Shown here piece after piece: positions 34,495 to 42,821 of a stretch of DNA of 64,000 nucleotides. The stretch is from Candidatus Villigracilis saccharophilus (GTDB lineage Bacteria; Chloroflexota; Anaerolineae; Anaerolineales; Villigracilaceae), in assembly GCA_016709305.1 (NCBI GenBank), contig JADJNA010000053.1:59176-123175 (forward strand), written 5' to 3'. A model generated the notes under the pieces. It was not told the origin of the DNA. It searched no databases and saw only the letters and a list, made by a program, of their open reading frames with translations. Positions within the stretch are counted from its first letter, which is position 1. Every line of letters begins with the position of its first letter. A program made the translations under genes and the position numbers.

Positions 34495-34881
34495 ATGCCA
34501 TTAATCCCTCAAATCTGTCCAAGCTGCTCATCTCCACTGGTTGTCACCCAACTCAATTGCACTTCGTGTGGCACAGGTGTGGTGGGCAAATTCGAGCTTT
34601 CGCCATTTTTTCGCCTCTCACCAGACAGCCTACATTTTTTAGAGGTATTTGTCCGCAACCGCGGCAATGTCAAAGAAGTGGAACGCGAAACGGGCGAATC
34701 TTATTGGGCCATCCGCCGCCAGCTGGATGAGGTCATTACCGAAATGGGTTTTGAAGACGCCTCCAGGGAAGATGACCTTTCCACACGGCGGCAGGAAATC
34801 CTTGCGCGGCTGAGTCGCGGCGAGATCAACGTGCAGGAAGCCACCAAATACCTCGCTCAAATTAAAGGAGATCAATCATGA
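34495..34881 (+). CDS. DUF2089 zinc-ribbon/HTH regulator
   Basis: This is a 128-residue protein of the DUF2089 family. The N-terminal zinc ribbon is ICPSCSSPLVVTQLNCTSCG. The middle part, LSPFFRLSPDSLHFLEVF, and the motif RNRGNVKEVERETGESYWA resemble a helix-turn-helix. The C-terminal helical stretch RRQEILARLSRGEINVQEA is like the SHOCT-type module. AGGAG lies 9 bases before the ATG at 34495. The stop overlaps the start of the following gene (ATGA). Probably a DNA-binding regulator of its own operon. Confidence 0.85.
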   Translation: MPLIPQICPSCSSPLVVTQLNCTSCGTGVVGKFELSPFFRLSPDSLHFLEVFVRNRGNVKEVERETGESYWAIRRQLDEVITEMGFEDASREDDLSTRRQEILARLSRGEINVQEATKYLAQIKGDQS

Positions 34882-36155
34882 ACGGAACCAAGGAACGCTT
34901 AATGATTTTAGATATGATATCGGAAGGCAAGATCACAGCCGCGGAAGGCGAGGAGCTTTTCAGGGCATTGGAAGTAGGGAGTGAACCTTCGGTCGCACCC
35001 GACTCCCAGACGCCTGTTCCACCCGCCCCACCATTACCGCCTCTGATGCCTATTCCTCCTACCCGTTCGCTCGGCAGTTCCCACTCATCCACTGATCTGG
35101 TAGCCGCGCTCAAAACCGCAGGTATTGACCACGTGACATTAAGCGACGTACAGGAAATGCAGGACCATAATCTCACTGCGGAGTACGTCAACGAAATACT
35201 TGCACTCGGTCTCAAACCTGATGGACTTGGCGAATGGATCAATCTGCGTATTCACGAGATTACCCCGCGTTATATCCGCGAACTGCGCGGCATGGGCATC
35301 GACGACCTGGATGTCGATGAATTGATCGAGTTAAGTCTGCACGCTGTCTCCGCAAAATATGTGTCCGAATTGCGAGAAGCCGGCATGAAAGATCTGGAGG
35401 TGGATGATCTGGTTGAGTTAAGCAATCACGATGTGTCTGCAAAATACGTTGCCGAAATGCGTGAAGTGGGTTTGAAGGATTTTGATGTGGACGATCTGGT
35501 CGAGCTCAGCATCCACGATATTTCCCCTGCATATATTGCCGAACTAAAGAAAATGGGTTTCAAAAACTTCGACGTGGACGACCTTGTTGAATTAGGCAAT
35601 CACGATGTCTCCCCAAAATTCATAGCGGAACTGCAAGCGTTCGGACTCAAGGATTTGGATATTGACAGCTTGGTGGAGTTAAGCAATCATGGCGTCTCGC
35701 CGGAATTCATTCTCCAAATGCGCGCAGTTGGTTTCAAAAATATCGACACAGATGATCTGGTGCAGTTGAGCATTCACAGCATCACCCCTGAATTCATGAA
35801 ATCCCTGCGTGATTTCGGCTTCAACGAACTTGATGTTGATGAGGTTGTTGAGTTGGGCGTTCACAACGTCACCCCCCGCTATCTGGTTGAGATGAAAGAA
35901 GCTGGCTTAAAGGCTGTGGATGTAGACGAGCTGGTTGAGATGCGCATTCACAATGTCACCGCAAAGTTTGTGCGTGAACTGCATGAAATGGGTTTTGACA
36001 ACCTGCCTGCCGATGAACTTGTGGAGTTAAGTATCCACCACGTCACCCCGCGTTTCATTCGCGAGATGCGCCAGAAATACGGCGTGCATCTGACTCTTGA
36101 ACAACTGCTTGACATGCGCCTTCAAGGCGCGGAGGAAGTATTAGGCAGCCGCTAA
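34878..36155 (+). CDS. 29-residue tandem-repeat protein linked to DUF2089
   Basis: This is a 425-residue soluble protein. Residues 1-35 (RLMILDMISEGKITAAEGEE) resemble the SHOCT-like leader of DUF2089-associated proteins. A proline-rich linker (about 40-65) follows. From about residue 115 to 405 the chain consists of about ten near-perfect units of 29 residues. The unit has the consensus D-x-D-D-L-V-E-L-x-x-H-x-V-(S/T)-x-x-(Y/F)-(I/V)-x-E-(L/M)-x-x-x-G. Similar repeats occur in C-terminal parts of M56/BlaR-type proteins. No enzyme motif. Translationally coupled to the regulator gene by ATGA. Start supported by AAAGGAG. Perhaps a protein-interaction spring or anti-factor. Confidence 0.78.
   Translation: MNGTKERLMILDMISEGKITAAEGEELFRALEVGSEPSVAPDSQTPVPPAPPLPPLMPIPPTRSLGSSHSSTDLVAALKTAGIDHVTLSDVQEMQDHNLTAEYVNEILALGLKPDGLGEWINLRIHEITPRYIRELRGMGIDDLDVDELIELSLHAVSAKYVSELREAGMKDLEVDDLVELSNHDVSAKYVAEMREVGLKDFDVDDLVELSIHDISPAYIAELKKMGFKNFDVDDLVELGNHDVSPKFIAELQAFGLKDLDIDSLVELSNHGVSPEFILQMRAVGFKNIDTDDLVQLSIHSITPEFMKSLRDFGFNELDVDEVVELGVHNVTPRYLVEMKEAGLKAVDVDELVEMRIHNVTAKFVRELHEMGFDNLPADELVELSIHHVTPRFIREMRQKYGVHLTLEQLLDMRLQGAEEVLGSR
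35223..36091 (+). repeat. Ten 87-bp coding tandem repeats
   Basis: The codon for the first Asp or Glu of each unit falls at 35310, 35397, 35484, 35571, 35658 and on in steps of exactly 87 bases. Units differ by several substitutions, so the duplication is old and under protein-level selection. Confidence 0.85.
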
Positions 36156-36191
36156 CAGGGAATATCAAAATCTTGAGCCGTATCAGAAAAT

Positions 36192-37166
36192 CTATCTAGC
36201 CAGCACCTTCGCCATGCGATAGTATTCCATGTTGACCTTGCGTTTGTTGGTGATCACATCCACCAGCGGAATAAATTCAACCCCCTTGCCTTTAAGTCCG
36301 GCCATCACGCCGTGCTTATCATCCATCAAGGCTTCTACAGCTTTTACACCCATGCGTGAGGCCAGCAGGCGGTCATACGCGGTCGGCGAACCTCCACGTT
36401 GAATATGACCAAGGATCGTCATGCGCGTCTTGAAGCCTACATCCAGGTCATCAATGCGTGCCGCAAGCTCGGTTGTACTGATATTGGAACCTTCCGCGTT
36501 GATAATGATGGCATGTGTCTTGCCGCGTTTGTAGGCTTGTTCCACCGCCATGGCGACTTCATCAGCGGTAATGGTTACTTCGGGGATCAAGGCCACTTCC
36601 GCGCCGCAGACAATGGCTGCCATCACTGCCAGATAGCCGCTGTTACGTCCCATCGTTTCGACCAGGAACGCGCGTTGATGCGATGACGCGGTATCACGCA
36701 ATTTGTCCACAGCTTCCATAATGGTGTTCATGGCGGTATCCGTGCCGATGGCAATGTTCGTGCCCCAAATATCGTTATCAATGCTGCCAGGGATGCCGAT
36801 AACTTTTATACCCTGCTGTGAGAGCGCGTGCGCGCCATTCATTGAACCTTCACCGCCGATCACGATCAACCCGTTGATGCCGGCTTCATTCATCTTGCGG
36901 ATCGCGTCACGCTGGCCGGTTGGCTCCATAAAGCGCTTGCTTCGGCTGGTGAGCAGGATCGTCCCGCCACGCTGTAAAATACCACCGACAGAGCGTTCAT
37001 TCATATTACGGAATTCACCGTTGATCAAACCTTCGTAACCATTTTGAATCCCGATCACTTCCATATCGTTCGTCAACGCGGTACGCACCACGGCCCGGAT
37101 GGCCGCGTTCATACCCGGCGCATCGCCGCCCGAGGTCAATACCCCGATCTTTAATTTTTCTGGCAT
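36192..37166 (-). CDS. pfkA: 6-phosphofructokinase
   Basis: This is a 324-residue group A phosphofructokinase of glycolysis. The ATP loop is GVLTSGGDAPGMNAAIRAVV, and substrate residues are in GSIDNDIWGTNIAIGTDTAM. VETMGRNSGYLA and ILGHIQRGGSPTAYDR complete the F6P site. The motif usually written GGDGS reads GGEGSMNGA, so the Mg-binding Asp is Glu; the Gly that follows argues for ATP rather than PPi as phosphate donor. The start is one base downstream of the RNase Z stop, so the two genes are co-transcribed. Full length. Confidence 0.94.
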   Translation of the reverse strand: MPEKLKIGVLTSGGDAPGMNAAIRAVVRTALTNDMEVIGIQNGYEGLINGEFRNMNERSVGGILQRGGTILLTSRSKRFMEPTGQRDAIRKMNEAGINGLIVIGGEGSMNGAHALSQQGIKVIGIPGSIDNDIWGTNIAIGTDTAMNTIMEAVDKLRDTASSHQRAFLVETMGRNSGYLAVMAAIVCGAEVALIPEVTITADEVAMAVEQAYKRGKTHAIIINAEGSNISTTELAARIDDLDVGFKTRMTILGHIQRGGSPTAYDRLLASRMGVKAVEALMDDKHGVMAGLKGKGVEFIPLVDVITNKRKVNMEYYRMAKVLAR

Positions 37167-37167
37167 C

Positions 37168-38088
37168 TTAAATTTCTCTCTTTATTTGATAGGTGTCAAA
37201 ATCACGCGCCACAGCCACATTTGGAAAAACGGATTGCGCTTCAGCAATCACATCTTTTTCACGGTAGCGGCGCGAAATATGCGTAAGGATCAGCTTCTTA
37301 ACCCCGGCTTTTGTGGCTAGTTCCGCGCCCATGCGCGCGGTGAGATGCGAGAATTGCTTCGCCATATCCGCTTCTTCATCGAGATAGGTGGATTCGATCA
37401 CGAGACCATCCGCATCCTTGCAGACCTCGATCAGGTTATCTATCCGACCGGCATCGCCCACCACGACGAATTTACTGCCCTTTTCCCAGTCACCCAACAC
37501 ATCATCGGGGGTGACTCGTTTTCCGTCAGCGAGCGTGATCTCGTTGCCGGCGACCAGTTGTCCGCGTTCGGGACCGAACGGTACGCCAAGCGCATCTGCT
37601 TTTTGTGAAAGGAATGGACGGCGCGCCTTCTCCTCAAAGACATAACCCAAACAATCCGGTCCGCGGTGCGTGACAGAAAAAGCGGTCACTGTGAAATCAT
37701 CCGTTTCAAAAATGACCCCGGGTTTGATCTCTTTTAGGATCAGCGGCATGGGAGGCTGATTACCACGCAGGACCACATCATAAAGAAGGGTCTGTACGCG
37801 CTCGAGCGTACTGCGCCCGCCGTAGATCGTAAGCTCATCGATCGATTCCCAGCGCAGGAGCGTAGACAGTAGTCCGCCCAGCCCAAGGATGTGGTCAAGA
37901 TGTCCGTGCGTTAATAACACGCGCGTCAGCCGTTTAAAGCCAATGCCCGACTGCAGGATCTGTCTTTGGGTGCCTTCGCCGCAATCAATGAGGAAACGAT
38001 ATTCGTTATGAGAAACGATCTGCCCTGAAAGCCCGCGCTTTGCAGACGGCGCGGAAGCGGATGTGCCAAGAAATAGGATTTCGAACAA
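37168..38088 (-). CDS. rnz: Ribonuclease Z
   Basis: This is a beta-lactamase-fold endonuclease that trims tRNA 3' ends. The zinc site is LLTHGHLDHILGLGGLL (HxHxDH), and the N-terminal FLGTSASAPSAKRGLSG is the family hallmark. A further His is in AFSVTHRGPDCLGYVFEE, an Asp in VVVGDAGRIDNL, and HLTARMGAELA and ILTHISRRY complete the set. About 306 residues. I choose the TTG at 38088, which gives LFEILFLGTSA and has AAGGA 8 bases upstream; the longer frame starts inside an interspersed repeat. It is the first gene of a two-gene operon with pfkA. Confidence 0.93.
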   Translation of the reverse strand: MFEILFLGTSASAPSAKRGLSGQIVSHNEYRFLIDCGEGTQRQILQSGIGFKRLTRVLLTHGHLDHILGLGGLLSTLLRWESIDELTIYGGRSTLERVQTLLYDVVLRGNQPPMPLILKEIKPGVIFETDDFTVTAFSVTHRGPDCLGYVFEEKARRPFLSQKADALGVPFGPERGQLVAGNEITLADGKRVTPDDVLGDWEKGSKFVVVGDAGRIDNLIEVCKDADGLVIESTYLDEEADMAKQFSHLTARMGAELATKAGVKKLILTHISRRYREKDVIAEAQSVFPNVAVARDFDTYQIKREI

Positions 38089-38130
38089 TGGATTAGTCCT
38101 TACAACTATTAACGATTCTCGATATAGATC

Positions 38131-38278
38131 ATGTCGCTGCGAGGCGGTCCTGTTCTTATCCGACCCTGACACCCTGCAGTGCAGGTGAGCAGCCTCTCAC
38201 GATGACGAGATTGCTTCGTCCCGATAAGAGCATTCGGGATGGTATCGGAAAGAGCAAGCACCCTCCTCGCAACGACAT
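38131..38278. repeat. Interspersed repeat with ATGTCG(T/C)TGCGAGG ends, copy 2
   Basis: ATGTCGCTGCGAGG (38131-38144) pairs with CCTCGCAACGACAT (38265-38278). Inner segments carry several more hairpins, including GCCTCTCACGATGACGAGATT. It is related to 29441-29543 and lies in the gap between rnz and ftsK. Confidence 0.75.
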
Positions 38279-38367
38279 AATGAAACAATTGTACCTTAAA
38301 GGAAACAGACCATCAGTGCTATAATCTTTTTGACATTCTAATTTTCAGTCTTCATCCTTTTATATTC

Positions 38368-40695
38368 ATGCCTCTTTTAAAACCCTCCACTCCTCCCAAG
38401 AAAAATACAAAACCTGCCGGCAAAATCCTCTCCTCCAAAAAGGGAGATGTGCCGCAGAACAAATCCGCGTCAAAAAGCAGAAAAACGCCGCCACTACAGA
38501 CTCCCCCGCCCGCCGCCTTTTCGTGGTGGAATACTCTTTCCGCTGAACGCAAACTCGATGTAGTCGGCATCATCCTGACATTCATCGGCGCAATTATTCT
38601 TTTGGGGTTGATCTCAGCAAACCGATCCCCGCTCATTGGCGGGGCGATTCAATTCCTTTTGCAAATCTTTGGTTGGGGCGCGTACATCCTGCCGATCGGA
38701 CTGCTCATCTTCGGGCTTTGGCTTGTCCTCCGAAAGATCGAACGCATCCCCCCGCTTTCGCTTGAACGCGCCTCCGGCAGCGTGCTCCTTTATCTTTGGC
38801 TGCTTACCGTACTGCATTCATTTGTCGCCACCGCAGAAACTGCGGAAGCCGTGGCGCTAACCGGCAACGGGGGCGGGGCTTTGGGCGGTCTCTTCCAACG
38901 CGCACTCTGGTCAGGTCTGGGAGCAGGCGGAACCTATGTGGCACTGCTCGCATGGCTGGTCATTGGGATCGCGGTCACCCTTGATAAACCCGTGCAGGAA
39001 TTATTCTTCTGGTTGACGCCATTAAAGGATATGCTGCAAAAATGGTTGAACAAACCGATCGCACCGCGTGCTTCAAACAGCCTCGAACCTGAACTTGTTT
39101 CAACAGAGGAATTCACCCCGATAGATTCATCTACCATGCCCGTCATGGAACAAGCGGCTGCCAACAGCATCCAACCCACACGCACAAGCAGCGGACCCAG
39201 TGTGATCCAATGGAAATTACCAAGCGTCAGCGATATCCTGGACGCAGGCAGTGCGCCCGCCATCAATGAAGATTTTATTCAACAGCGCGCACGATTAATT
39301 GAGGAGACACTCGCATCTTTTGGTGCGCCGGCCCAGGTGGTTGCAATCAGCCGCGGACCATCCATCACGCAGTTCGGGGTGGAGCCGCTATTCCTTGAGA
39401 CCAGAGGCGGAGTCCGCACCAAGGTGCGCGTCAGCAAGATCGCTTCCTTATCCGATGATCTTGCGCTCGCATTGGCCGCGCCGCGCATCCGCATTCAAGC
39501 GCCTGTGCCCGGACATAGCTATGTGGGCATCGAAGTGCCAAATGAAGAAATGGCGATGGTGGCGCTGCGTGATATTCTGGAAAGCGATATTTACAAGCGC
39601 AATACCAAGCCGTTGAATTTTGGCCTGGGACGCGACGTGGCTGGACTTCCAATAATCGCCAGCCTTGAAGGGATGCCGCACATGCTGATCGCGGGTACGA
39701 CCGGTTCCGGCAAATCCGTGTGTGTGAATTCCATTCTCACCTGTTTGCTTTTGTTCAACACACCAGATGATCTGCGCATTGTTCTGGTGGACCCCAAACG
39801 CGTGGAGCTGACAGGCTACAACGGGATCCCGCATTTGCTTGGTCCAGTTGTTGTGGAAATGGACCGCGTTATCGGCGCATTGCAATGGATGACACGCGAA
39901 ATGGACAAGCGTTATCACATGTTTGCCCAGATTGGTTCGCGCAACATCATTGACTACAATGCAAAAATGAAATTGAAGGGGCAAAAGAAATTGCCATATC
40001 TTGTCATCATCATTGACGAGCTGGCTGACTTAATGATGATCGCACCAGATGAAACTGAAAAGACCATTACGCGTCTCGCGCAGTTATCACGCGCCACCGG
40101 TATTCATATGATCCTCGCGACCCAGCGCCCATCCGTGGATGTGGTCACAGGACTGATCAAAGCGAACTTCCCCGCGCGTATTGCCTTTGCCGTTGCGTCC
40201 AATACAGACAGCCGTGTGATCCTCGACCAGCCCGGTGCGGAAAGATTGCTCGGGCGCGGTGACATGCTTTATCAAGCGCCGGACGCGCCTTCTGCCGCAC
40301 GTTTGCAGGGTGTATTCGTCTCAGACCATGAGATCCAGGGTCTGGTAGAGTTCTGGAGAACACAGGCTGGCGGGTCGAGCGCATATGCGGTGGCCGGCAC
40401 TCCCGCGGACGCCGTGCCAACCGGCGTTCCATTAAAGCAGACCGAATTATGGGATGAAGGCGCAAAATCAGATAATGATCCGCTCTTTGATGATGCTGTG
40501 GATATTGTCCGCAAGGAAGGACGCGCATCCGTCTCCATGCTCCAAAGAAGAATGCGCATCGGCTACACACGCGCCTCCCGCATCGTGGATATGATGGAAG
40601 ATAAAAAGATCGTCGGCCCGCCAGAAGGCGGAACACAAATGCGACCGGTTCTGGATTATGGCCAGACCGCGCCGCCAAAAGATGATGGAATGTAA
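38368..40695 (+). CDS. ftsK: DNA translocase FtsK/SpoIIIE
   Basis: This is a 775-residue chromosome-segregation motor of the division site. The N-terminus has a basic Pro/Lys-rich stretch. Four transmembrane helices follow (about residues 70-92, 100-125, 140-160 and 180-205), then a linker and an FtsK alpha-beta-gamma motor. The P-loop AGTTGSGKSVCVNSIL lies near residue 441 and the Walker B LVIIIDELADLMM near 545. Late motor signatures are LATQRPSVDVVTGLIKANF and RVILDQPGAERLLGRGDML. The C-terminal winged-helix gamma domain (SVSMLQRRMRIGYTRASRIV) binds KOPS-like DNA sites. Followed at once by a terminator. Confidence 0.95.
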   Translation: MPLLKPSTPPKKNTKPAGKILSSKKGDVPQNKSASKSRKTPPLQTPPPAAFSWWNTLSAERKLDVVGIILTFIGAIILLGLISANRSPLIGGAIQFLLQIFGWGAYILPIGLLIFGLWLVLRKIERIPPLSLERASGSVLLYLWLLTVLHSFVATAETAEAVALTGNGGGALGGLFQRALWSGLGAGGTYVALLAWLVIGIAVTLDKPVQELFFWLTPLKDMLQKWLNKPIAPRASNSLEPELVSTEEFTPIDSSTMPVMEQAAANSIQPTRTSSGPSVIQWKLPSVSDILDAGSAPAINEDFIQQRARLIEETLASFGAPAQVVAISRGPSITQFGVEPLFLETRGGVRTKVRVSKIASLSDDLALALAAPRIRIQAPVPGHSYVGIEVPNEEMAMVALRDILESDIYKRNTKPLNFGLGRDVAGLPIIASLEGMPHMLIAGTTGSGKSVCVNSILTCLLLFNTPDDLRIVLVDPKRVELTGYNGIPHLLGPVVVEMDRVIGALQWMTREMDKRYHMFAQIGSRNIIDYNAKMKLKGQKKLPYLVIIIDELADLMMIAPDETEKTITRLAQLSRATGIHMILATQRPSVDVVTGLIKANFPARIAFAVASNTDSRVILDQPGAERLLGRGDMLYQAPDAPSAARLQGVFVSDHEIQGLVEFWRTQAGGSSAYAVAGTPADAVPTGVPLKQTELWDEGAKSDNDPLFDDAVDIVRKEGRASVSMLQRRMRIGYTRASRIVDMMEDKKIVGPPEGGTQMRPVLDYGQTAPPKDDGM

Positions 40696-40733
40696 AAAGT
40701 GAAAGGATTGCGAAATGCAATCCTTTCACTTTT
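40695..40733 (+). terminator. Terminator after ftsK, 17-bp stem
   Basis: AAAAGTGAAAGGATTGC (40695-40711) with GCAATCCTTTCACTTTT (40717-40733), a 5-base loop and a closing T-run. It begins at the stop codon. Confidence 0.9.
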
Positions 40734-40793
40734 ATCAGATATGGCGATTGTGATACATAGTATAATTTTGAACATCACTCCCTCGGAGGAGAT

Positions 40794-41192
40794 ATGACCG
40801 ATAAGAAGATACGTGTATTGGTGGCCAAGCCCGGTTTGGATGGACATGACCGCGGCGCAAAAGTTGTGGCGCGCGCATTGCGCGACGCCGGCATGGAAGT
40901 GATCTACACCGGTCTGCGCCAGACCCCGGAAATGATCGCCGAAGCCGCGCTTCAAGAGGATGTGGATGTGGTCGGGCTTTCCATTCTCTCCGGCGCACAC
41001 ATGGCATTAACTCCGCGTGTAATGGAATTACTGAAATCCAATGGACAAACACATGTTAAGGTTTTCATTGGGGGTATTATCCCGGATGAAGACCTTATTC
41101 GCTTAAAAGAATTGGGAGTGGCAGGCGTCTTTGGCCCTGGCGCATCCACCGAAGACATTATTCGTGATGTCCGAATAGCAGTTGAAGAATAA
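40794..41192 (+). CDS. Methylmalonyl-CoA mutase B12-binding subunit
   Basis: This is a 132-residue small subunit that carries adenosylcobalamin. The cobalamin motif D-x-H-x2-G is GLDGHDRGAKVV, followed by GLSILSGAHMAL and FIGGIIPDEDL, with the conserved Ser and Gly-Gly parts. This is the separate C-terminal domain form seen when mutase is encoded as two subunits (archaea, Chloroflexota and others). The large catalytic subunit is not in the window. GGAGG lies 7 bases before the ATG. The gene lies just upstream of MeaB, its partner chaperone GTPase. Isomerisation of (R)-methylmalonyl-CoA to succinyl-CoA is the likely role. Confidence 0.93.
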   Translation: MTDKKIRVLVAKPGLDGHDRGAKVVARALRDAGMEVIYTGLRQTPEMIAEAALQEDVDVVGLSILSGAHMALTPRVMELLKSNGQTHVKVFIGGIIPDEDLIRLKELGVAGVFGPGASTEDIIRDVRIAVEE

Positions 41193-41262
41193 ACCTACGG
41201 TCAAAAACACAGAGATTTCGCTGCTCTGTGTTTTTGTTGAGGATATTGAAGAATAGATTTTC

Positions 41263-42270
41263 ATGAATTACTCCCAGTCAGTACTCAATGGTGACCGACT
41301 TTTATTGGCACGCTTGCTTACCCAGGTGGAGAATGACTCCCCCGAGAGCCGCGCCGCTCTGATCGAATTATTCCCACATACCGGCAAGGCACATTTGATC
41401 GGTGTGACGGGCGCGCCAGGGACCGGCAAATCATCACTGGTGAATCAACTGGCATTACATTTTCGCAAAATTCAAAACAAGCGCGTGGCGATCATCGCAG
41501 TTGACCCTTCCAGTCCTTTCACAGGCGGAGCGGTACTGGGTGACCGTGTGCGCATGCGCGATCTTTCCGGTGACACCGGCGTGTTCATCCGCTCCATGGC
41601 GACGCGCGGTTCGCTGGGCGGGCTGGCACAGTCCACAGCAAACATGTCCCAGGTGTTTGACGCGGCCGGGTTTGATATTGTTATTATTGAAACGGTCGGC
41701 GCAGGGCAGAGCGAAGTGGATGTGGCGCGCCTCGCGCATACAACTCTCGTTGTGGAAGCGCCCGGCCTTGGCGATGATATCCAGGCCATCAAAGCCGGCA
41801 TTCTGGAGGTTGCGGATATTCTTGTGATAAATAAATCAGACCGCCCCGGCGTGGAGAATACCGAGAAGGCATTGAAGTCCATGCTGGATCTGGCACACCC
41901 GACCGAGCGAGTCTTTCAACATCACGGTCAACTCATGCGGACATCTGCCCCGAAACAAGATTCGCCGTCTGCGCCGATGTGGATTCCGCCCATCGTGCGG
42001 ACGGTCGCCACAGAAGGCAAGGGGATTGCGGAACTGGCAGAGTCCATCGCGGGACATGTGGCGCACTTAACTCAGAGCGGAGATTGGGCCGTTCGGGACC
42101 GCGCCAGGCTCGAGGTCGAATTGGATGCGCTGATCCGTGAGACTCTGGTTAACCGTTTTAGGGAAAATGTTCCCCAAAAACAGGTCGATGATGCGCTTGA
42201 GCGAATTATCCAAAGAGAACTTTCACCATGGGAAGCGGTGAAGTCGTTAATGAACGGAGGGTACAAGTGA
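41263..42270 (+). CDS. meaB: Methylmalonyl-CoA mutase-associated GTPase MeaB
   Basis: This is a 335-residue G3E-family P-loop GTPase that loads and protects the B12 cofactor of methylmalonyl-CoA mutase. Motifs visible are the P-loop GVTGAPGTGKSSLVNQL, AIIAVDPSSPFTGGAVLGDR, the switch ETVGAGQSEVDVA, and NKSDRPG for guanine recognition. It immediately follows the mutase small subunit. Its stop overlaps the GTG start of the GNAT gene, so these genes likely form one transcription unit. Typical length. Confidence 0.95.
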   Translation: MNYSQSVLNGDRLLLARLLTQVENDSPESRAALIELFPHTGKAHLIGVTGAPGTGKSSLVNQLALHFRKIQNKRVAIIAVDPSSPFTGGAVLGDRVRMRDLSGDTGVFIRSMATRGSLGGLAQSTANMSQVFDAAGFDIVIIETVGAGQSEVDVARLAHTTLVVEAPGLGDDIQAIKAGILEVADILVINKSDRPGVENTEKALKSMLDLAHPTERVFQHHGQLMRTSAPKQDSPSAPMWIPPIVRTVATEGKGIAELAESIAGHVAHLTQSGDWAVRDRARLEVELDALIRETLVNRFRENVPQKQVDDALERIIQRELSPWEAVKSLMNGGYK

Positions 42271-42821
42271 GCACAATTTATGGTGACCGTGTACGTTTGC
42301 GCGCGGTGGAACATGATGATGTTAAATATTTTTTTGAGTGGGTAAATGATCCGGAGGTAACCCGCGGTCTTGCCATGTACCTGCCAATGTCCATGAGCGA
42401 TGAGGAAAACTGGTTCGCCTCACTTGCAAAACGCGACCAAAAGGAAAAACCTCTCGCGATAGAAATACGCAAAGGCAAGACATGGAAGTTGATCGGTGAT
42501 TGTGGGGTGTTTGATTTCGACGCGGTGAATAGTTGTGCCGAGCTTGGGATCTTGATCGGCGATAAATCAGAATGGAACAAGGGCTATGGGTCCGAAGTCA
42601 TGTCCCTGCTGGTGCGCCATTGTTTTGAAACATTGAACCTGAACCGCGCGTTTTTACGGGTCTATACTGATAATATCCGCGCTGTGCGTTCTTATGAAAA
42701 AGCCGGCTTTATACTTGAAGGCCGCCTGCGTGAGGCCGTGTATAAATTTGGAAAATACGATGACGTTTTGATCATGAGTGTGTTACGCTCTGAGTGGATG
42801 TCTCGAAAGAAGGAGCTTTAA
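42267..42821 (+). CDS. GNAT acetyltransferase, RimJ/RimL type
   Basis: This protein of about 184 residues begins at the GTG at 42267 (overlapping the meaB stop), with GGAGG 6 bases upstream. It has a GNAT fold with YGDRVRLRAVEHDD at the N-terminus, the acetyl-CoA loop SEWNKGYGSEVMSLLV, and LRVYTDNIRAVRSYEKAGF, characteristic of RimJ/RimL-type N-acetyltransferases. The substrate might be a ribosomal protein, an antibiotic or a small amine; the sequence does not decide. Stops one base before the next start. The start further upstream at 42228 has no support. Confidence 0.88.
   Translation: MSTIYGDRVRLRAVEHDDVKYFFEWVNDPEVTRGLAMYLPMSMSDEENWFASLAKRDQKEKPLAIEIRKGKTWKLIGDCGVFDFDAVNSCAELGILIGDKSEWNKGYGSEVMSLLVRHCFETLNLNRAFLRVYTDNIRAVRSYEKAGFILEGRLREAVYKFGKYDDVLIMSVLRSEWMSRKKEL

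Noticed and set aside
36192..37166. A PPi-dependent phosphofructokinase
   Set aside because: The Gly after the acidic residue in GGEGS points to ATP as donor; the Asp-to-Glu change alone does not decide.
39448..39984. A 178-codon open frame on the minus strand
   Set aside because: It is antisense to ftsK motor sequence, which is clearly coding in the other direction.
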